Source: Nocardia mikamii NBRC 108933 | GTDB lineage: Bacteria; Actinomycetota; Actinomycetes; Mycobacteriales; Mycobacteriaceae | Direction: 5' to 3' | DNA length: 64,000 nucleotides | Assembly: GCF_001613505.1 (NCBI RefSeq) | Contig: NZ_BDCM01000015.1 | Span: forward strand, 186,001 to 250,000 | In this document: piece by piece, positions 1 through 9,299 of the stretch | Layout of the letters: each line of letters begins with the position of its first letter | How positions within the stretch are numbered: the stretch's first letter is position 1 | Made by a program: the position numbers and the translations under genes | Notes under the pieces: model-generated | What the model saw: only the letters and a program-made list of their open reading frames with translations | Told to the model about the DNA's origin: nothing | Databases searched by the model: none

Positions 1-564
1 GCGGGAACGCAGCGTGAGCTCGCCACCCTGCTCGCGGCTGCCGCCACCGGCAACCGCGACGCGTTCACACAGTTCTATCGCGCCACCAGCGCGCGAGTGT
101 TCGGTCTCGCGTTGCGCATCCTGCGCAGTCACACCACCGCGGAGGAAGTGACGCAGGAGGTGTACCTGCAGGCCTGGACGGCTGCCGAACGCTACGATTC
201 CGCTCTGGCCAGCCCGATCGGCTGGCTGATGATGCTCACTCATCGGCGTGCCGTGGACCGCGTGCGCGTCGAGGAGTCGGCTATCGCCCGTGACCGCGTC
301 TACGGTCACACCCACCTGGGACGTGACCACGACACCGTCGCGGAGACGGTCGGTCAGCGGCTGGAAGAGCAGGCGGTGCTGCGCTGCCTGGACACCCTCA
401 CCGCGACCCAGCGGGAGGCGATCGCACTGGCCTACTACAGCGGACGGACCTATCGGCAGGTCGCCGAACATCTCGACGCGCCACTGCCCACCGTCAAGAG
501 CCGTATCCGGGATGCGCTGAAACGGCTTCACACCTGCCTCTCGGGGGTTGCCTCCCATGCCTGA
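1..564 (+). CDS. sigK: ECF sigma factor SigK, 5' end cut by window edge
   Basis: Extracytoplasmic-function RNA polymerase sigma factor. The reading frame is open from base 1, so the start codon lies left of the window. The visible 187 residues hold region 2 (RNAFTQFY-like start, then LRILRSHTTAEEVTQEVYLQAW) and region 4 (LTATQREAIALAYYSGRTYRQVAEHL followed by PTVKSRIRDALKRL, the helix-turn-helix for the -35 element). The stop codon overlaps the following anti-sigma gene, which supports the SigK/RskA assignment: in mycobacteria this pair controls a small redox-responsive regulon of secreted antigens. Family is certain; the SigK subgroup rests on sequence resemblance and the neighbour. Confidence 0.88.
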   Translation, partial: AGTQRELATLLAAAATGNRDAFTQFYRATSARVFGLALRILRSHTTAEEVTQEVYLQAWTAAERYDSALASPIGWLMMLTHRRAVDRVRVEESAIARDRVYGHTHLGRDHDTVAETVGQRLEEQAVLRCLDTLTATQREAIALAYYSGRTYRQVAEHLDAPLPTVKSRIRDALKRLHTCLSGVASHA

Positions 565-1294
565 CACATCCGACCACGAGTTGCTCGACCTGGCCTACCC
601 CTACGCACTGGACGCGGTCGGTGATTCCGAGCGCGACGAGATCGAACAGCGCGTCGCCGACGCCGGCCCGGACACGAGCCAGTCCTTCTCGGTGGTGGTT
701 CGCGCGGTCCGCGAGACGATGGGTGCGTTGTCGGTTCTCGATGCGAAAGAGCCCGCGCCGGAGTTGGAAGCGCGCATACTCGCCGCACTCGACCGGGCGC
801 GGCCCGCCGATCCGTCCGCCGCGGTTCCGCTCACCCGGCCGTCCAGGAGGCCTCGGCTACGGTGGCTGGCCGCGGCGGCCGCGGTAGTGGTGGCAGCCGG
901 AGTCGGCGGCGGCATCGTCGCCCAGCAATACGCCGGGCAGACGGCACATCCACCGATGGCGGAACAGATCATGCGGCAACCGGATGCACACACCGCGAGC
1001 GCGCCGCTCAGTATCGGCGGTGTGCTGACCGTGCACGCGTCCACCGAAATGGGCGTGGCGACAGTGGCTTTCGACAGCGTGCCGCCGGCGCCGCAGGGCC
1101 ATGTGTATCAGCTGTGGGTGTTGCCGCCGACCGGTGCGCCGCGCTCGGCCGGGGTGATGGACCACATGCCGAGTGCGTCCGCACCGATGGTGGCCACCTA
1201 CGCCGGCGGCGACGCGCTGGCCATCACCGTCGAACCCGCGGGCGGCTCTCCGGTCCCGACCACAGCCCCGATCGCCACCATGTCGATGAGCTGA
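557..1294 (+). CDS. rskA: Anti-sigma-K factor RskA
   Basis: Membrane anti-sigma factor, 245 residues. The N-terminal ~90 residues (LLDLAYPYALDAVGDSERDEIE) match the zinc-independent anti-sigma domain of RskA that sequesters SigK in the cytoplasm. One transmembrane helix follows a basic stretch at about residues 97-120 (LRWLAAAAAVVVAAGVGGG), and the C-terminal domain would face outside. The ATG at 557 lies inside the last codons of sigK, implying translational coupling. An upstream TTG at 548 is possible but less likely. In the family, release of the sigma factor follows regulated proteolysis within the membrane. Confidence 0.88.
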   Translation: MPDTSDHELLDLAYPYALDAVGDSERDEIEQRVADAGPDTSQSFSVVVRAVRETMGALSVLDAKEPAPELEARILAALDRARPADPSAAVPLTRPSRRPRLRWLAAAAAVVVAAGVGGGIVAQQYAGQTAHPPMAEQIMRQPDAHTASAPLSIGGVLTVHASTEMGVATVAFDSVPPAPQGHVYQLWVLPPTGAPRSAGVMDHMPSASAPMVATYAGGDALAITVEPAGGSPVPTTAPIATMSMS

Positions 1295-1356
1295 CGATCG
1301 GCTCCGTCCGGTCGGCTTCGCCGCCGCCGCGCTACCGGAGCCACCCTGCCCGCTCA

Positions 1357-1383
1357 GCGCCGTCCACCGATGCCGGACGGCGC
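1357..1383. terminator. Bidirectional hairpin between rskA and ABC exporter
   Basis: A 9-bp perfect inverted repeat (GCGCCGTCC / GGACGGCGC) with a 9-nt loop lies between two convergent genes. There is no clear U-tract on either side, as is common in high-GC actinobacteria. Confidence 0.55.
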
Positions 1384-1402
1384 GACGGGGTTTCCCGGAT
1401 GG

Positions 1403-4400
1403 TCAGCGTGCGGTGAGCGGGGACGCGGCGGCCGCGCGAACCGGCGCGCCGCCCTGCGACCGCGCCGATTCGCGGGCGTTTTCGCTTCGTGACGCCCCCA
1501 CATACGCCCGCCACAGCGCCGCGTATGTTCCGTCCGCCCGCAGCAGTTCCGCGTGCGGGCCGACCTCCGCCAACCGGCCGCCCACCATCACCGCGACGAT
1601 GTCGGAGTCCGCCGCGGTCGCCAGCCGATGCGCCACCACGATCGTGGTGCGGCCCGCGGTGAGCACGTCGATGGCCGCGCGGACCCGGGCCTCGGTGGCG
1701 AGGTCGAGGGAGGCGGTGGCCTCGTCGAGGATGAGGATGTCGGGTTCGACGAGTTGAGCTCGCGCGAGGGCGAGCAGTTGCCGCTGCCCGGAGGACAACA
1801 GCCTGCCCTGCGGTCCGATCGGGTGGTGGTAGCCGTGGTCGAGTCCGGCGATCATCTCGTGGGCTCCGACCGCCCGCGCCGCCCATTCGATCTCCGCCGG
1901 ATCGGCGTCCGGTTTCCCGTAGGCGATGGCGTCGCGCACGGTATCGCCGAACAGGTACGGCTCCTGCGGCACCACGCCGAGTCGTTTACGGTAGTCCTCG
2001 AGCCGGAACTCGCGAATATCCTTGCCGTCCACCAGGATCAGTCCGTCGCTCGGGTCGTAGTAGCGGGCCAGGAGTTTGACCAAGGTGGACTTTCCGGCCC
2101 CGGTCTCGCCCACCAGCGCGACCCGCTGCCCGGGTTCGATACGCAACGTCACGTCGTGCAGAACGGCGGCGTCCTCGGGCCGGTACCGGAAGCTCACCTC
2201 CCGGACCTCGATCGCACCGTCGACGCGGTGCACCGCCTGCGGCCGCGCCGCCTGCGGGGTGGCGACCTCGACGGCGAACAACCGGCCGAGCCGATCGACA
2301 CCCACCACCGCCTGTTGATAGCTGTCGAACACCTGCGACAGCTGCTGAATCGGGGCGAACAGCAGATCGATGTAGAGCAGGAACGCGATCAGCGTCCCGG
2401 CGCTCAGCGCCGCGCCGCGCACCTGATGCACGCCCACGGCGAGGACCGCGGCCGTCGCGACCACCGACAGGAATTCGATGAACGGGAAGAACACCGCCAT
2501 CAGGGTCTGGCTGCGCAGCCGCGCGTCGCGGTACTCCCACGACAGCCGGTCGAACCTGGCCTGGTTCAGCGCTTCCCGGCGGTAGGCCTGCGTGACCTTG
2601 ATGTTGTCGACGTTCTCCTGCAGATAGGCGTTGACCGCGCTGACCTTGTCGCGCGCCGTGTTGTAGGCGGGCACCGACAGCCGGCGGAACCACACCGTGG
2701 AGGCGATGAGGATCGGCATCAGCGCCAGCACCACCACGGCCAGCCGGGCGTCGATCACCAGCAGTGCGATCACCACGCCGCCGATGGTCAGCGAGGAGGT
2801 CAGCGCGGTCGACAGGCCGGTCTGCAGGAAGGTGGACAGACCGTCGACATCGGTGGTCATACGGGTCATGATCCGGCCGCCGAGTTCACGTTCGTAGTAC
2901 TGCAGGCCCAGCCGTTGCAGCTGGGCGAACGTCTTCACCCGCAGGCCGAACAGCAGCCTTTCCCCGGCTCGCCCGGTCACCCGCACCTGCGCGACGCTGA
3001 TCGCCCAGTCGACGAGTACCACCGCGGCCGCGAGCGCCGCCGCACCGAGCAGAACGTCGCGCGCGCCGACCAGTACACCCCGGTCGATGCCGTAGCGCAC
3101 CAGTACCGGGATCAGAATCTGCGCGATCGCGTCCAGCGCGACCAAGCCCAGGCCGGCCAGCAGCGGACCGGCGAACGGCCGCAGCAAACGGCGCAGGCCG
3201 AACTGGGGATCGGCTGTGCGAGTGAATGTGTCGGACACCGCGGGTTCACCGGTCACCGGTGGCAGCGCGTCGATGAGGGCCTGCACATCACCGCTGGGCG
3301 GTGCGGAGGTCATCATGCCGCCGCCGCGCCCGAAACCGCCCGCCCCGGCCGCGTGGTGGGAGAACGCCCGCGCCATCTGCTCGAGAGTTCGGCTCTCGTC
3401 GCCGTACTCGGCGGGTTCGGCCCACAGCATCTCGGTCGGCACACTGTCGGTCGCACTGCGCAGTGCCGCACCGATTTCCGCGACATCCGGTGGCGTGAAC
3501 AGCGCGGCGAACAGGGCTCCGGATTCCTGGAGCTCGGCCAGGGTGCCCGATTCCGCGACCCGGCCGTCGTCCAGGATCACCACCCGGTCGGCCAGGGCGA
3601 GTGTCGATACTCGATGTGCGACAACGACTGTCGTGCGGCGCCGCACCTCGGCGGCGATGCGTTCGAAGATGGTCTGCTCCACCTTCGCATCTATCGCGGA
3701 GGTCGCATCGTCGAGCACCAGCACGGGTGCGTCGGTGATCAGCGCGCGCGCCAGTGCGAGTCGCTGCCGCTGCCCGCCCGAAAGGCGTTGTCCCCGTTCG
3801 CCGATTGAGGTGTCGAGCTGTTCGGGCAGCCGCCGGACGAAGTCGTCGGCCGCGGCCAGATACAGGGCGTGCCAGACCTGATCGTCGGTGGCCTCCGGAC
3901 GGCCGTAGGCCACATTCGCCCGGATGGTGTCGGCCATCAGGTGAGTGTCCTCGAAGACGATGGCCACCCGGCCGCGGATATCCGGTACCTCGCGCACATT
4001 CACGCCGTCGAGCCGCACCACTCCGGCATCCGGATCGATCAGTCGCGGCAGCAGTGCGGTCAGAGTCGATTTCCCGGAACCGGCGCCGCCCGCCAATGCC
4101 ACCGTCGCACCGGCGGGGATGGTCAGGTCCAGGTGGTCGAGAACCGCGGTGTCGCCGATTCGCACACTCACCCCGGACAGGTCGATCCGCGGCGGCGCGG
4201 CGGCCACGGCGGGCGATGGGACCGCCGCCGCCCGGCCCGGACCGGCCTCGATGACCTCGCGCACCCGATCCAATGACGCCTTCCCCTGCTGGCTCACCGT
4301 GAGCAGTGTCGAGAATTGCCGCACCGGACTCACGAAGGACCCGAGATAGGTCATGAACGCCAGAAACGTGCCCAGGCTGATGCTCTGGTGGAGGGCGAGC

Positions 4401-5206
4401 AGACCGCCCACCACCAGGATGAACACCTGCCCCAGCGCCGGCAGCGCCGCCATCGCGGGGGTGAACCGGCTGGTGATCCGCACCACGCGCAGCCGGGACC
4501 GGAACAGGTCGCGGGCGCGCCGCTCCAGTTCACCGGTCTCCCGGCGCTCCTGCCCGAACCCCTTGACCACGCGGACACCGGCGACCGCGGACTCCACCCG
4601 CATCGCCACCTCCGCAGCCTGGGCCTGCGCATCCCAGTTGGCGGGGAACAGTTCTCGCTGCGAGCGGCGGGTGACGAACCACAATGCCGGCAACAGCACC
4701 AGCGCGATGCCCGCCAGCGGCAACGACATCGTCGCCATCAGCACCAGCGCCGCGACCAGCAGCGCGGCATTGCCGGTGACGATCGGAATCAGTTGCAGGA
4801 ACATCTGAATCAGCGTGATGTCGCTGATCGCGCGGCTCACCACCTGTCCGGTGGATACCGCCATCTGTTCGCGGCCGGGCATCCGCACCAGCGCGGCGAA
4901 CAGATCCGACCGCAGATCGAACTGGACGCCCAGGGACAGCGTCGACGAGCACACCCGGCGCAGCATCGACAGCCCGAACCGGAGCACACCGATGACGATC
5001 AGGACGGTGACGGCGGCCGCCAGCGGCACTCGGGAATCGCCCAGCGTATCGACGACATGACGCACCACCAGGGGTAGTGCCGCGGTCAGCGCGGCGCTAC
5101 CCAGAGCACCTGCGGCCGCACCCGCGACGGCACGCGGATGCGACAGACATCGATGCAGCAGATATCGCACCCACCCCTGATCGGCGGCCGAATCCGGCCG
5201 GCTCAC
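1403..5206 (-). CDS. Fused heterodimer-type multidrug ABC exporter (TMD-NBD-TMD-NBD)
   Basis: A 1267-residue protein carrying two complete ABC exporter halves, similar in layout to mycobacterial Rv0194. The first half has a Walker A near residue 375 (GGAGSGKST), an LSGGQRQ signature near 477 and Walker B VLVLDDATSA near 497. The second has GETGAGKST near 1037, LSSGQRQ near 1137 and ILILDEATAS near 1157. The first Walker B ends in DD instead of DE, so that ATP site lacks the catalytic glutamate, as in asymmetric heterodimeric exporters. Start: GTG at 5206 gives a GTGA overlap with the stop of the upstream monooxygenase, hence translational coupling to the sulfonate operon. Substrate unknown. 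Confidence 0.88.
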   Translation of the reverse strand: MSRPDSAADQGWVRYLLHRCLSHPRAVAGAAAGALGSAALTAALPLVVRHVVDTLGDSRVPLAAAVTVLIVIGVLRFGLSMLRRVCSSTLSLGVQFDLRSDLFAALVRMPGREQMAVSTGQVVSRAISDITLIQMFLQLIPIVTGNAALLVAALVLMATMSLPLAGIALVLLPALWFVTRRSQRELFPANWDAQAQAAEVAMRVESAVAGVRVVKGFGQERRETGELERRARDLFRSRLRVVRITSRFTPAMAALPALGQVFILVVGGLLALHQSISLGTFLAFMTYLGSFVSPVRQFSTLLTVSQQGKASLDRVREVIEAGPGRAAAVPSPAVAAAPPRIDLSGVSVRIGDTAVLDHLDLTIPAGATVALAGGAGSGKSTLTALLPRLIDPDAGVVRLDGVNVREVPDIRGRVAIVFEDTHLMADTIRANVAYGRPEATDDQVWHALYLAAADDFVRRLPEQLDTSIGERGQRLSGGQRQRLALARALITDAPVLVLDDATSAIDAKVEQTIFERIAAEVRRRTTVVVAHRVSTLALADRVVILDDGRVAESGTLAELQESGALFAALFTPPDVAEIGAALRSATDSVPTEMLWAEPAEYGDESRTLEQMARAFSHHAAGAGGFGRGGGMMTSAPPSGDVQALIDALPPVTGEPAVSDTFTRTADPQFGLRRLLRPFAGPLLAGLGLVALDAIAQILIPVLVRYGIDRGVLVGARDVLLGAAALAAAVVLVDWAISVAQVRVTGRAGERLLFGLRVKTFAQLQRLGLQYYERELGGRIMTRMTTDVDGLSTFLQTGLSTALTSSLTIGGVVIALLVIDARLAVVVLALMPILIASTVWFRRLSVPAYNTARDKVSAVNAYLQENVDNIKVTQAYRREALNQARFDRLSWEYRDARLRSQTLMAVFFPFIEFLSVVATAAVLAVGVHQVRGAALSAGTLIAFLLYIDLLFAPIQQLSQVFDSYQQAVVGVDRLGRLFAVEVATPQAARPQAVHRVDGAIEVREVSFRYRPEDAAVLHDVTLRIEPGQRVALVGETGAGKSTLVKLLARYYDPSDGLILVDGKDIREFRLEDYRKRLGVVPQEPYLFGDTVRDAIAYGKPDADPAEIEWAARAVGAHEMIAGLDHGYHHPIGPQGRLLSSGQRQLLALARAQLVEPDILILDEATASLDLATEARVRAAIDVLTAGRTTIVVAHRLATAADSDIVAVMVGGRLAEVGPHAELLRADGTYAALWRAYVGASRSENARESARSQGGAPVRAAAASPLTAR

Positions 5207-6546
5207 TGGGCGATCGCCGCGGCGGCGGCCACGCCGAACCGGTTCTCCGGACGCGCCAATCCGTAGTGCCCGCGCAAGGTGGTCGCCTCGTATTCGGTAC
5301 GGAACAGGCCGCGCTCCTGCAGAATCGGCACCACTTCGTCCACGAACCTCTCCAGCCCGGAGGGCAGGGCGGCCGGCATCACGTTGAATCCGTCGGCGGC
5401 GCCGTCGGTGAACCATTGCTGGATGGTGTCGGCGACCTGTTCCGCGGTGCCCGCGAAGGTCCGGTGCCCGCGCCCGCCGCCGAGGCGCGCGATCAGCTGG
5501 CGCACCGTGAGTCGTTCGCGGCGAGCGAGGTTGACGATCAGCGTGAACCGGCTCTTCGCCCCCTGGATCTCGTCCTCGGTCGGGAGATCCGCGGGCAGTT
5601 CGCTGTCCAGATCCAGCGCCTCCACCGGCAGCTTGAACCGCTCGGCGAGGGTGCGGCGCTGGTATTCCGGCTGGATGAGGCGGGTCAGTTCCTCGTCGAG
5701 TTCCCGCGCGTGCGCTTCGGTGTCGCCGATCACCGGGACGATGCCCGGCAGGATCTTGACGGTGTCGGGGTCACGTCCGAGCCGGCGCGCCCGCTCCTTC
5801 AGATCGGCGTAGAACTGCTTGCCGTCCTCGAGGGTCTGTTGCGCGGTGAAGACCGCCTCGGCGTAGCGGGCGGCGAATCCCTTCCCGTCTTCAGACGAAC
5901 CCGCCTGCACCAGAACGGGATACCCCTGCGGCGATCGCGGCACATTGAGCGGCCCCGCTATCCGGAAGAACTCGCCGATATGGTTGATCTCGCGCACCTT
6001 GTCCGGGTCGGAGTGGATGCCGAGCTCCTTGTCGCCGATGTAGGCGTCGTCGTCCCAGCTGTCCCAGAGTTTGGTCGCCACGTCGACGAATTCGGCGGCC
6101 TTCTCGTAGCGCAGCCGGTGATCGGGAACGTCGTCGAGGCCGAAGTTGCGGGCCGCGTCGGCGCCGGCGGTGGTGACGATGTTCCAGCCCACCCGGCCGC
6201 CGGACACCCAGTCCACCGAGGCGAAGCGCCGCGCCAGATTGTAGGGATCGTTGTAGCTGGTCGACGCCGTGGCGATGAGGCCGATGCGGCGGGTGCGCAA
6301 CGCGATCGCGGTCAGCAGGATCGTCGGCTCCAGCTTGCCGACCGGCCGGCGGCCGGGATCACCTTGCAACACCGGGGAATCCGCGAAGAAGATCGAGTCG
6401 AAGAGGCCGCGCTCGGCCGTTTCCGCCAGATGGATGTAGTGCTCGATATTCAGGTGCGCCAACGGGTCCGATTCCGGCAGGCGCCACGACGCCTCGTGGT
6501 GGCCCGTCGACATCAGGAATGCGTTCAAGTGCAGCGTTCTGCTCAT
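5203..6546 (-). CDS. NtaA/SnaA-type FMN-dependent monooxygenase (LLM class)
   Basis: A 447-residue luciferase-like monooxygenase of the nitrilotriacetate/desulfurisation (NtaA/DszA/SnaA) subgroup. The start (MSRTLHLNAFLMSTGHHEASW) and the STSYNDPYNLARRFASVDWVS segment are typical. Such enzymes use reduced FMN from a partner reductase and O2 to cleave C-S or C-N bonds. It follows an aliphatic-sulfonate-type ABC importer by 39 bases, so release of sulfite from an imported sulfonate or related organosulfur compound is the likely role. No flavin reductase gene is adjacent. Its stop overlaps the start of the ABC exporter. Confidence 0.85.
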   Translation of the reverse strand: MSRTLHLNAFLMSTGHHEASWRLPESDPLAHLNIEHYIHLAETAERGLFDSIFFADSPVLQGDPGRRPVGKLEPTILLTAIALRTRRIGLIATASTSYNDPYNLARRFASVDWVSGGRVGWNIVTTAGADAARNFGLDDVPDHRLRYEKAAEFVDVATKLWDSWDDDAYIGDKELGIHSDPDKVREINHIGEFFRIAGPLNVPRSPQGYPVLVQAGSSEDGKGFAARYAEAVFTAQQTLEDGKQFYADLKERARRLGRDPDTVKILPGIVPVIGDTEAHARELDEELTRLIQPEYQRRTLAERFKLPVEALDLDSELPADLPTEDEIQGAKSRFTLIVNLARRERLTVRQLIARLGGGRGHRTFAGTAEQVADTIQQWFTDGAADGFNVMPAALPSGLERFVDEVVPILQERGLFRTEYEATTLRGHYGLARPENRFGVAAAAAIAQ

Positions 6547-6585
6547 CGGTGCTCGAAAGTCTTTCCGGTAGTGGATGATCGGCGC

Positions 6586-7326
6586 TCAGGCCGCGATCGG
6601 GTCGGCGCCCAGCGCGCTCAGCAGCGCGCGGCGGATCCGCTGGAATTGCGGTTGCGCCGGATCGCGCGGGCCGTCGATGTCGATATCGATATCGACGTCG
6701 ATGCGCCCGCGGTCCAGAATCAGCACCCGCTGGGCGAGGGTGATGGCCTCGTCGACGTCGTGGGTCACCAGTAGCACGGTCGGGCGATGAGCCGCGACGA
6801 GACGGCGCAACAGGGCGTGCATGCGGATGCGGGTCAGCGCGTCCAGGGCGCCGAAGGGCTCGTCGGCCAGCAACAGCTCCGGCTCACCCACCAGGGCGCG
6901 AGCCAGCGCGGCCCGCTGCTGTTCCCCGCCGGAAAGCTCTCCCGGCCAAGCCTTTTCGCGTCCGGCGAGGCCGACCTCGCCGAGCAGCGCGGAGGCCGCG
7001 GCCCGGCGGGAACGGGGCTGACCGTAGAGGACGTTGGGCAGCACCCGCTTCCACGGCAGCAGCCGGGAATCCTGGAACACCATGGACGTCCGGTCCGGTA
7101 CCCGTAACAGGCCTTCGCCCGCCACACCGTGGTCGATGCCGGCCAGCGCCCGCAGCAGCGTGGACTTGCCGGATCCGCTCTTGCCCAGCAACGCCACGAA
7201 CTGGCCCTCGGGGATGGTCAGATCGACGGTGTCGAGTACGGCTCGGCCGCCGAATCTGCGGGTCAGCCCGTCCAGTTGCACACCCGCACCGGGGTCGGGG
7301 GTCAGTCCGCCAGTGTTTGCCGCCAC
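6586..7326 (-). CDS. ssuB: Sulfonate/nitrate-type ABC transporter ATP-binding protein
   Basis: A 246-residue ATPase with Walker A LLGKSGSGKST, signature LSGGEQQRAALARAL and Walker B LLLADEPFGALDALTR, the last typical of the SsuB/TauB/NrtD group. Start chosen at GTG 7326, preceded by GAAAGG and overlapping the permease stop by 25 bases; an ATG at 7368 would overlap by 67 bases and has no better ribosome site. Odd point: the linker near residues 210-218 is a repeat of Asp-Ile/Val (VDIDIDIDID) encoded by a GATATC-rich tract. Works with the adjacent permease and binding protein. Confidence 0.88.
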   Translation of the reverse strand: MAANTGGLTPDPGAGVQLDGLTRRFGGRAVLDTVDLTIPEGQFVALLGKSGSGKSTLLRALAGIDHGVAGEGLLRVPDRTSMVFQDSRLLPWKRVLPNVLYGQPRSRRAAASALLGEVGLAGREKAWPGELSGGEQQRAALARALVGEPELLLADEPFGALDALTRIRMHALLRRLVAAHRPTVLLVTHDVDEAITLAQRVLILDRGRIDVDIDIDIDGPRDPAQPQFQRIRRALLSALGADPIAA

Positions 7327-8156
7327 GACAGCACCTTTCGCTCCAGGATCCGGATTCCGGAATCGCATGCCAGGCCGAAGATTCCGTAGACGGCGAGCGC
7401 GACGAGGATCACGTCGGCCTGGCCGTAGTTCTGGGCGTCCTGCATCAGCTTTCCCAGCCCGTCGGTCGCGTTGACCGACTCGACCACCACCAGCACCAGC
7501 CACGACGTATTCACCGCGAGCCGCAACCCGAGGAAGAACCCCGGCAGCGATCCGGGAATCACCACCTGCCGGATGAAGTCGAACCGGGAAACGCTCTGGA
7601 TCTCCGACAGTTCGACGAGCCGCCGATCGATTCCGGTCAGTGCGGAATGCGTGGGGACGTAGAGGGTGACCGCGGCCGCCAGCATGATCAGCACGATCTT
7701 GAAACCGTTGCCGATACCGAGCCAGAGAATCATCAACGGAACCAGGCCCAGGGTGGGAATCGAGCGTTTGAGCTGAACCACGCCGTCCACCAACGATTCT
7801 CCGACCCGCGACAGGCCGGCGATCAGCGCGAGGGCGGTGCCGATCAGAATTCCCAGCAACACCCCGGTGGCCACGCGTTGCATGGACACCGCGATAGTGG
7901 TGAGCAGATGACCGTCGGTGAGCAAGTCCCACCCGGTCGTCACCACCGTCCACGGGGCGGACAATTTGCGCGGATCGAGTAGTCCGAGATAGGCCCCCGC
8001 CGACCAGGCGGCGAGCAGCAGCACCACGCCGAGTAGCCGTGCGAACGGGATCTGCCGGCGCAGGCCGAGGCGGCGGCGGGCGGGCCGGGCGGTGAATCCC
8101 GCGGCGACGGCGGGGCGCGCGCCGAGAGCGGGAAGATGTGCGGAGACGACGGTCAT
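7302..8156 (-). CDS. ssuC: Sulfonate-type ABC transporter permease
   Basis: A 284-residue inner-membrane permease of the BPD transport family with about six hydrophobic helices. The EAA-type coupling loop is seen as LVELSEIQSVSRFDFIRQV and the C-terminal part GLRLAVNTSWLVLVVVES is typical of SsuC. Start is the ATG at 8156, four bases after the binding-protein stop, with GGGGTGA upstream. It would move a sulfonate or similar anion delivered by the lipoprotein at 8161-9246, powered by the ATPase at 6586-7326. Confidence 0.87.
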   Translation of the reverse strand: MTVVSAHLPALGARPAVAAGFTARPARRRLGLRRQIPFARLLGVVLLLAAWSAGAYLGLLDPRKLSAPWTVVTTGWDLLTDGHLLTTIAVSMQRVATGVLLGILIGTALALIAGLSRVGESLVDGVVQLKRSIPTLGLVPLMILWLGIGNGFKIVLIMLAAAVTLYVPTHSALTGIDRRLVELSEIQSVSRFDFIRQVVIPGSLPGFFLGLRLAVNTSWLVLVVVESVNATDGLGKLMQDAQNYGQADVILVALAVYGIFGLACDSGIRILERKVLSWRQTLAD

Positions 8157-8160
8157 CGGG

Positions 8161-9246
8161 TCACCCCTGTGCCTTGGTGCGATATTGCGGAGCCACCGCG
8201 TCGGCGGCGATCTTCTCGAATCGCCGATCGAACAACTGATGGGCGTCGAAGGATTTCCCGAAGGCACCCGAGGAGGTGATCAAGTCGATCGTCTGCTGTT
8301 CCCAGTCGATCGACTTGTCCCAGTTGTCCGGGAAATACGGCCGTTCGGTCGTGGCCATGATGCGACGGCCGTCGGCCTCGCTCACGCCCTGATTCTTGAC
8401 GTAATAGTCGGCGATCCACCGGTCCTGGTTCTCCCATTCCCAGACCTTCGCGCGCGCCCAGAATTTGACGAATTCCGTGACGGCCGCGAGTTTCGCGTCG
8501 TCGGCCAGCACCGAGGTCGGCGCCCAGAGAATGCTCAAGGCGTCGACCGCGTCGGACGGCACCGTGCCGGCGCCCTCGGAACGATACTTCGCGAGGTATT
8601 TCGTCAGCGACGGCTCGGCCAGCGGCGCCACGTCGACCTGTTTGCCCTGCAGCGCGGTGAGGAATTGCGGGCTGTTGAGCTGAACGAGGGTGACGTCGGA
8701 GGTGCTGAGGCCGGCCTGCTGCAAGGTCCGCAACACCACACCGCCCTGCGCTTGGCCGGGCGAGAAGGCGATCTTCTTACCGCGCAGGTCCTGCGGGCTG
8801 TGGATATCGCTGCCCGGGGCGGTGGCCAGACCGTAGTTGGGGGTGCTGCGCCACAGCACGGCGACGATGCGGGTGTCGAGGCCCTGCGCATGGGCCTGGA
8901 TGGACGGGATTCCGGCATTGCCGGCCAACTCCACCGCGCCGCCCTTGAATGCCTGGATCACATCCGGACCGGCGGAGACATTCGGCCAGTCGGGCACGGT
9001 GAAGGGCAATTTGTCGATCTGTCCGCTACTGGTCAGGGCGACCTTCATATCGGTGGCCGAGATCTTCAGCGAGGTACCCGGCGGCACGCTGGTCGGTAGC
9101 GGTTTGCTGAAGTCGGCGGACCCTCCGGAGGTCGCGCACGCCGACGAGGCACAGGCGGCGACCAGCACCACGAACGACGCCGCGCCGACCCTGCGGGTGA
9201 GGCGCATCCTACGCGTAGACGGTCGCGCTTCGATGAGCTTTCTCAT
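8161..9246 (-). CDS. ssuA: Sulfonate-type ABC transporter substrate-binding lipoprotein
   Basis: A 361-residue secreted solute-binding protein. A basic N-terminus is followed by a hydrophobic stretch and a lipobox (LVAAC, with a second SSAC a few residues later), consistent with lipid anchoring outside the membrane. The body matches the NMT1/SsuA fold (DLRGKKIAFSPGQAQGGVVLRTLQQAGL). It is the first gene of the importer operon; ligand identity within the sulfonate/nitrate/taurine group cannot be read from sequence. The 53 bases between it and the ROK gene are AT-rich and could hold its promoter. Confidence 0.85.
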   Translation of the reverse strand: MRKLIEARPSTRRMRLTRRVGAASFVVLVAACASSACATSGGSADFSKPLPTSVPPGTSLKISATDMKVALTSSGQIDKLPFTVPDWPNVSAGPDVIQAFKGGAVELAGNAGIPSIQAHAQGLDTRIVAVLWRSTPNYGLATAPGSDIHSPQDLRGKKIAFSPGQAQGGVVLRTLQQAGLSTSDVTLVQLNSPQFLTALQGKQVDVAPLAEPSLTKYLAKYRSEGAGTVPSDAVDALSILWAPTSVLADDAKLAAVTEFVKFWARAKVWEWENQDRWIADYYVKNQGVSEADGRRIMATTERPYFPDNWDKSIDWEQQTIDLITSSGAFGKSFDAHQLFDRRFEKIAADAVAPQYRTKAQG

Positions 9247-9299
9247 CTATCGATCGTCGCGAATTCTGTTGCGGCCCACAATATTCGGCCTACTTAAAA

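Noticed and set aside
1553..3808. 751-codon plus-strand frame opposite the ABC exporter
   Set aside because: Antisense shadow; the minus strand holds intact Walker motifs and the plus frame has no recognisable domain.
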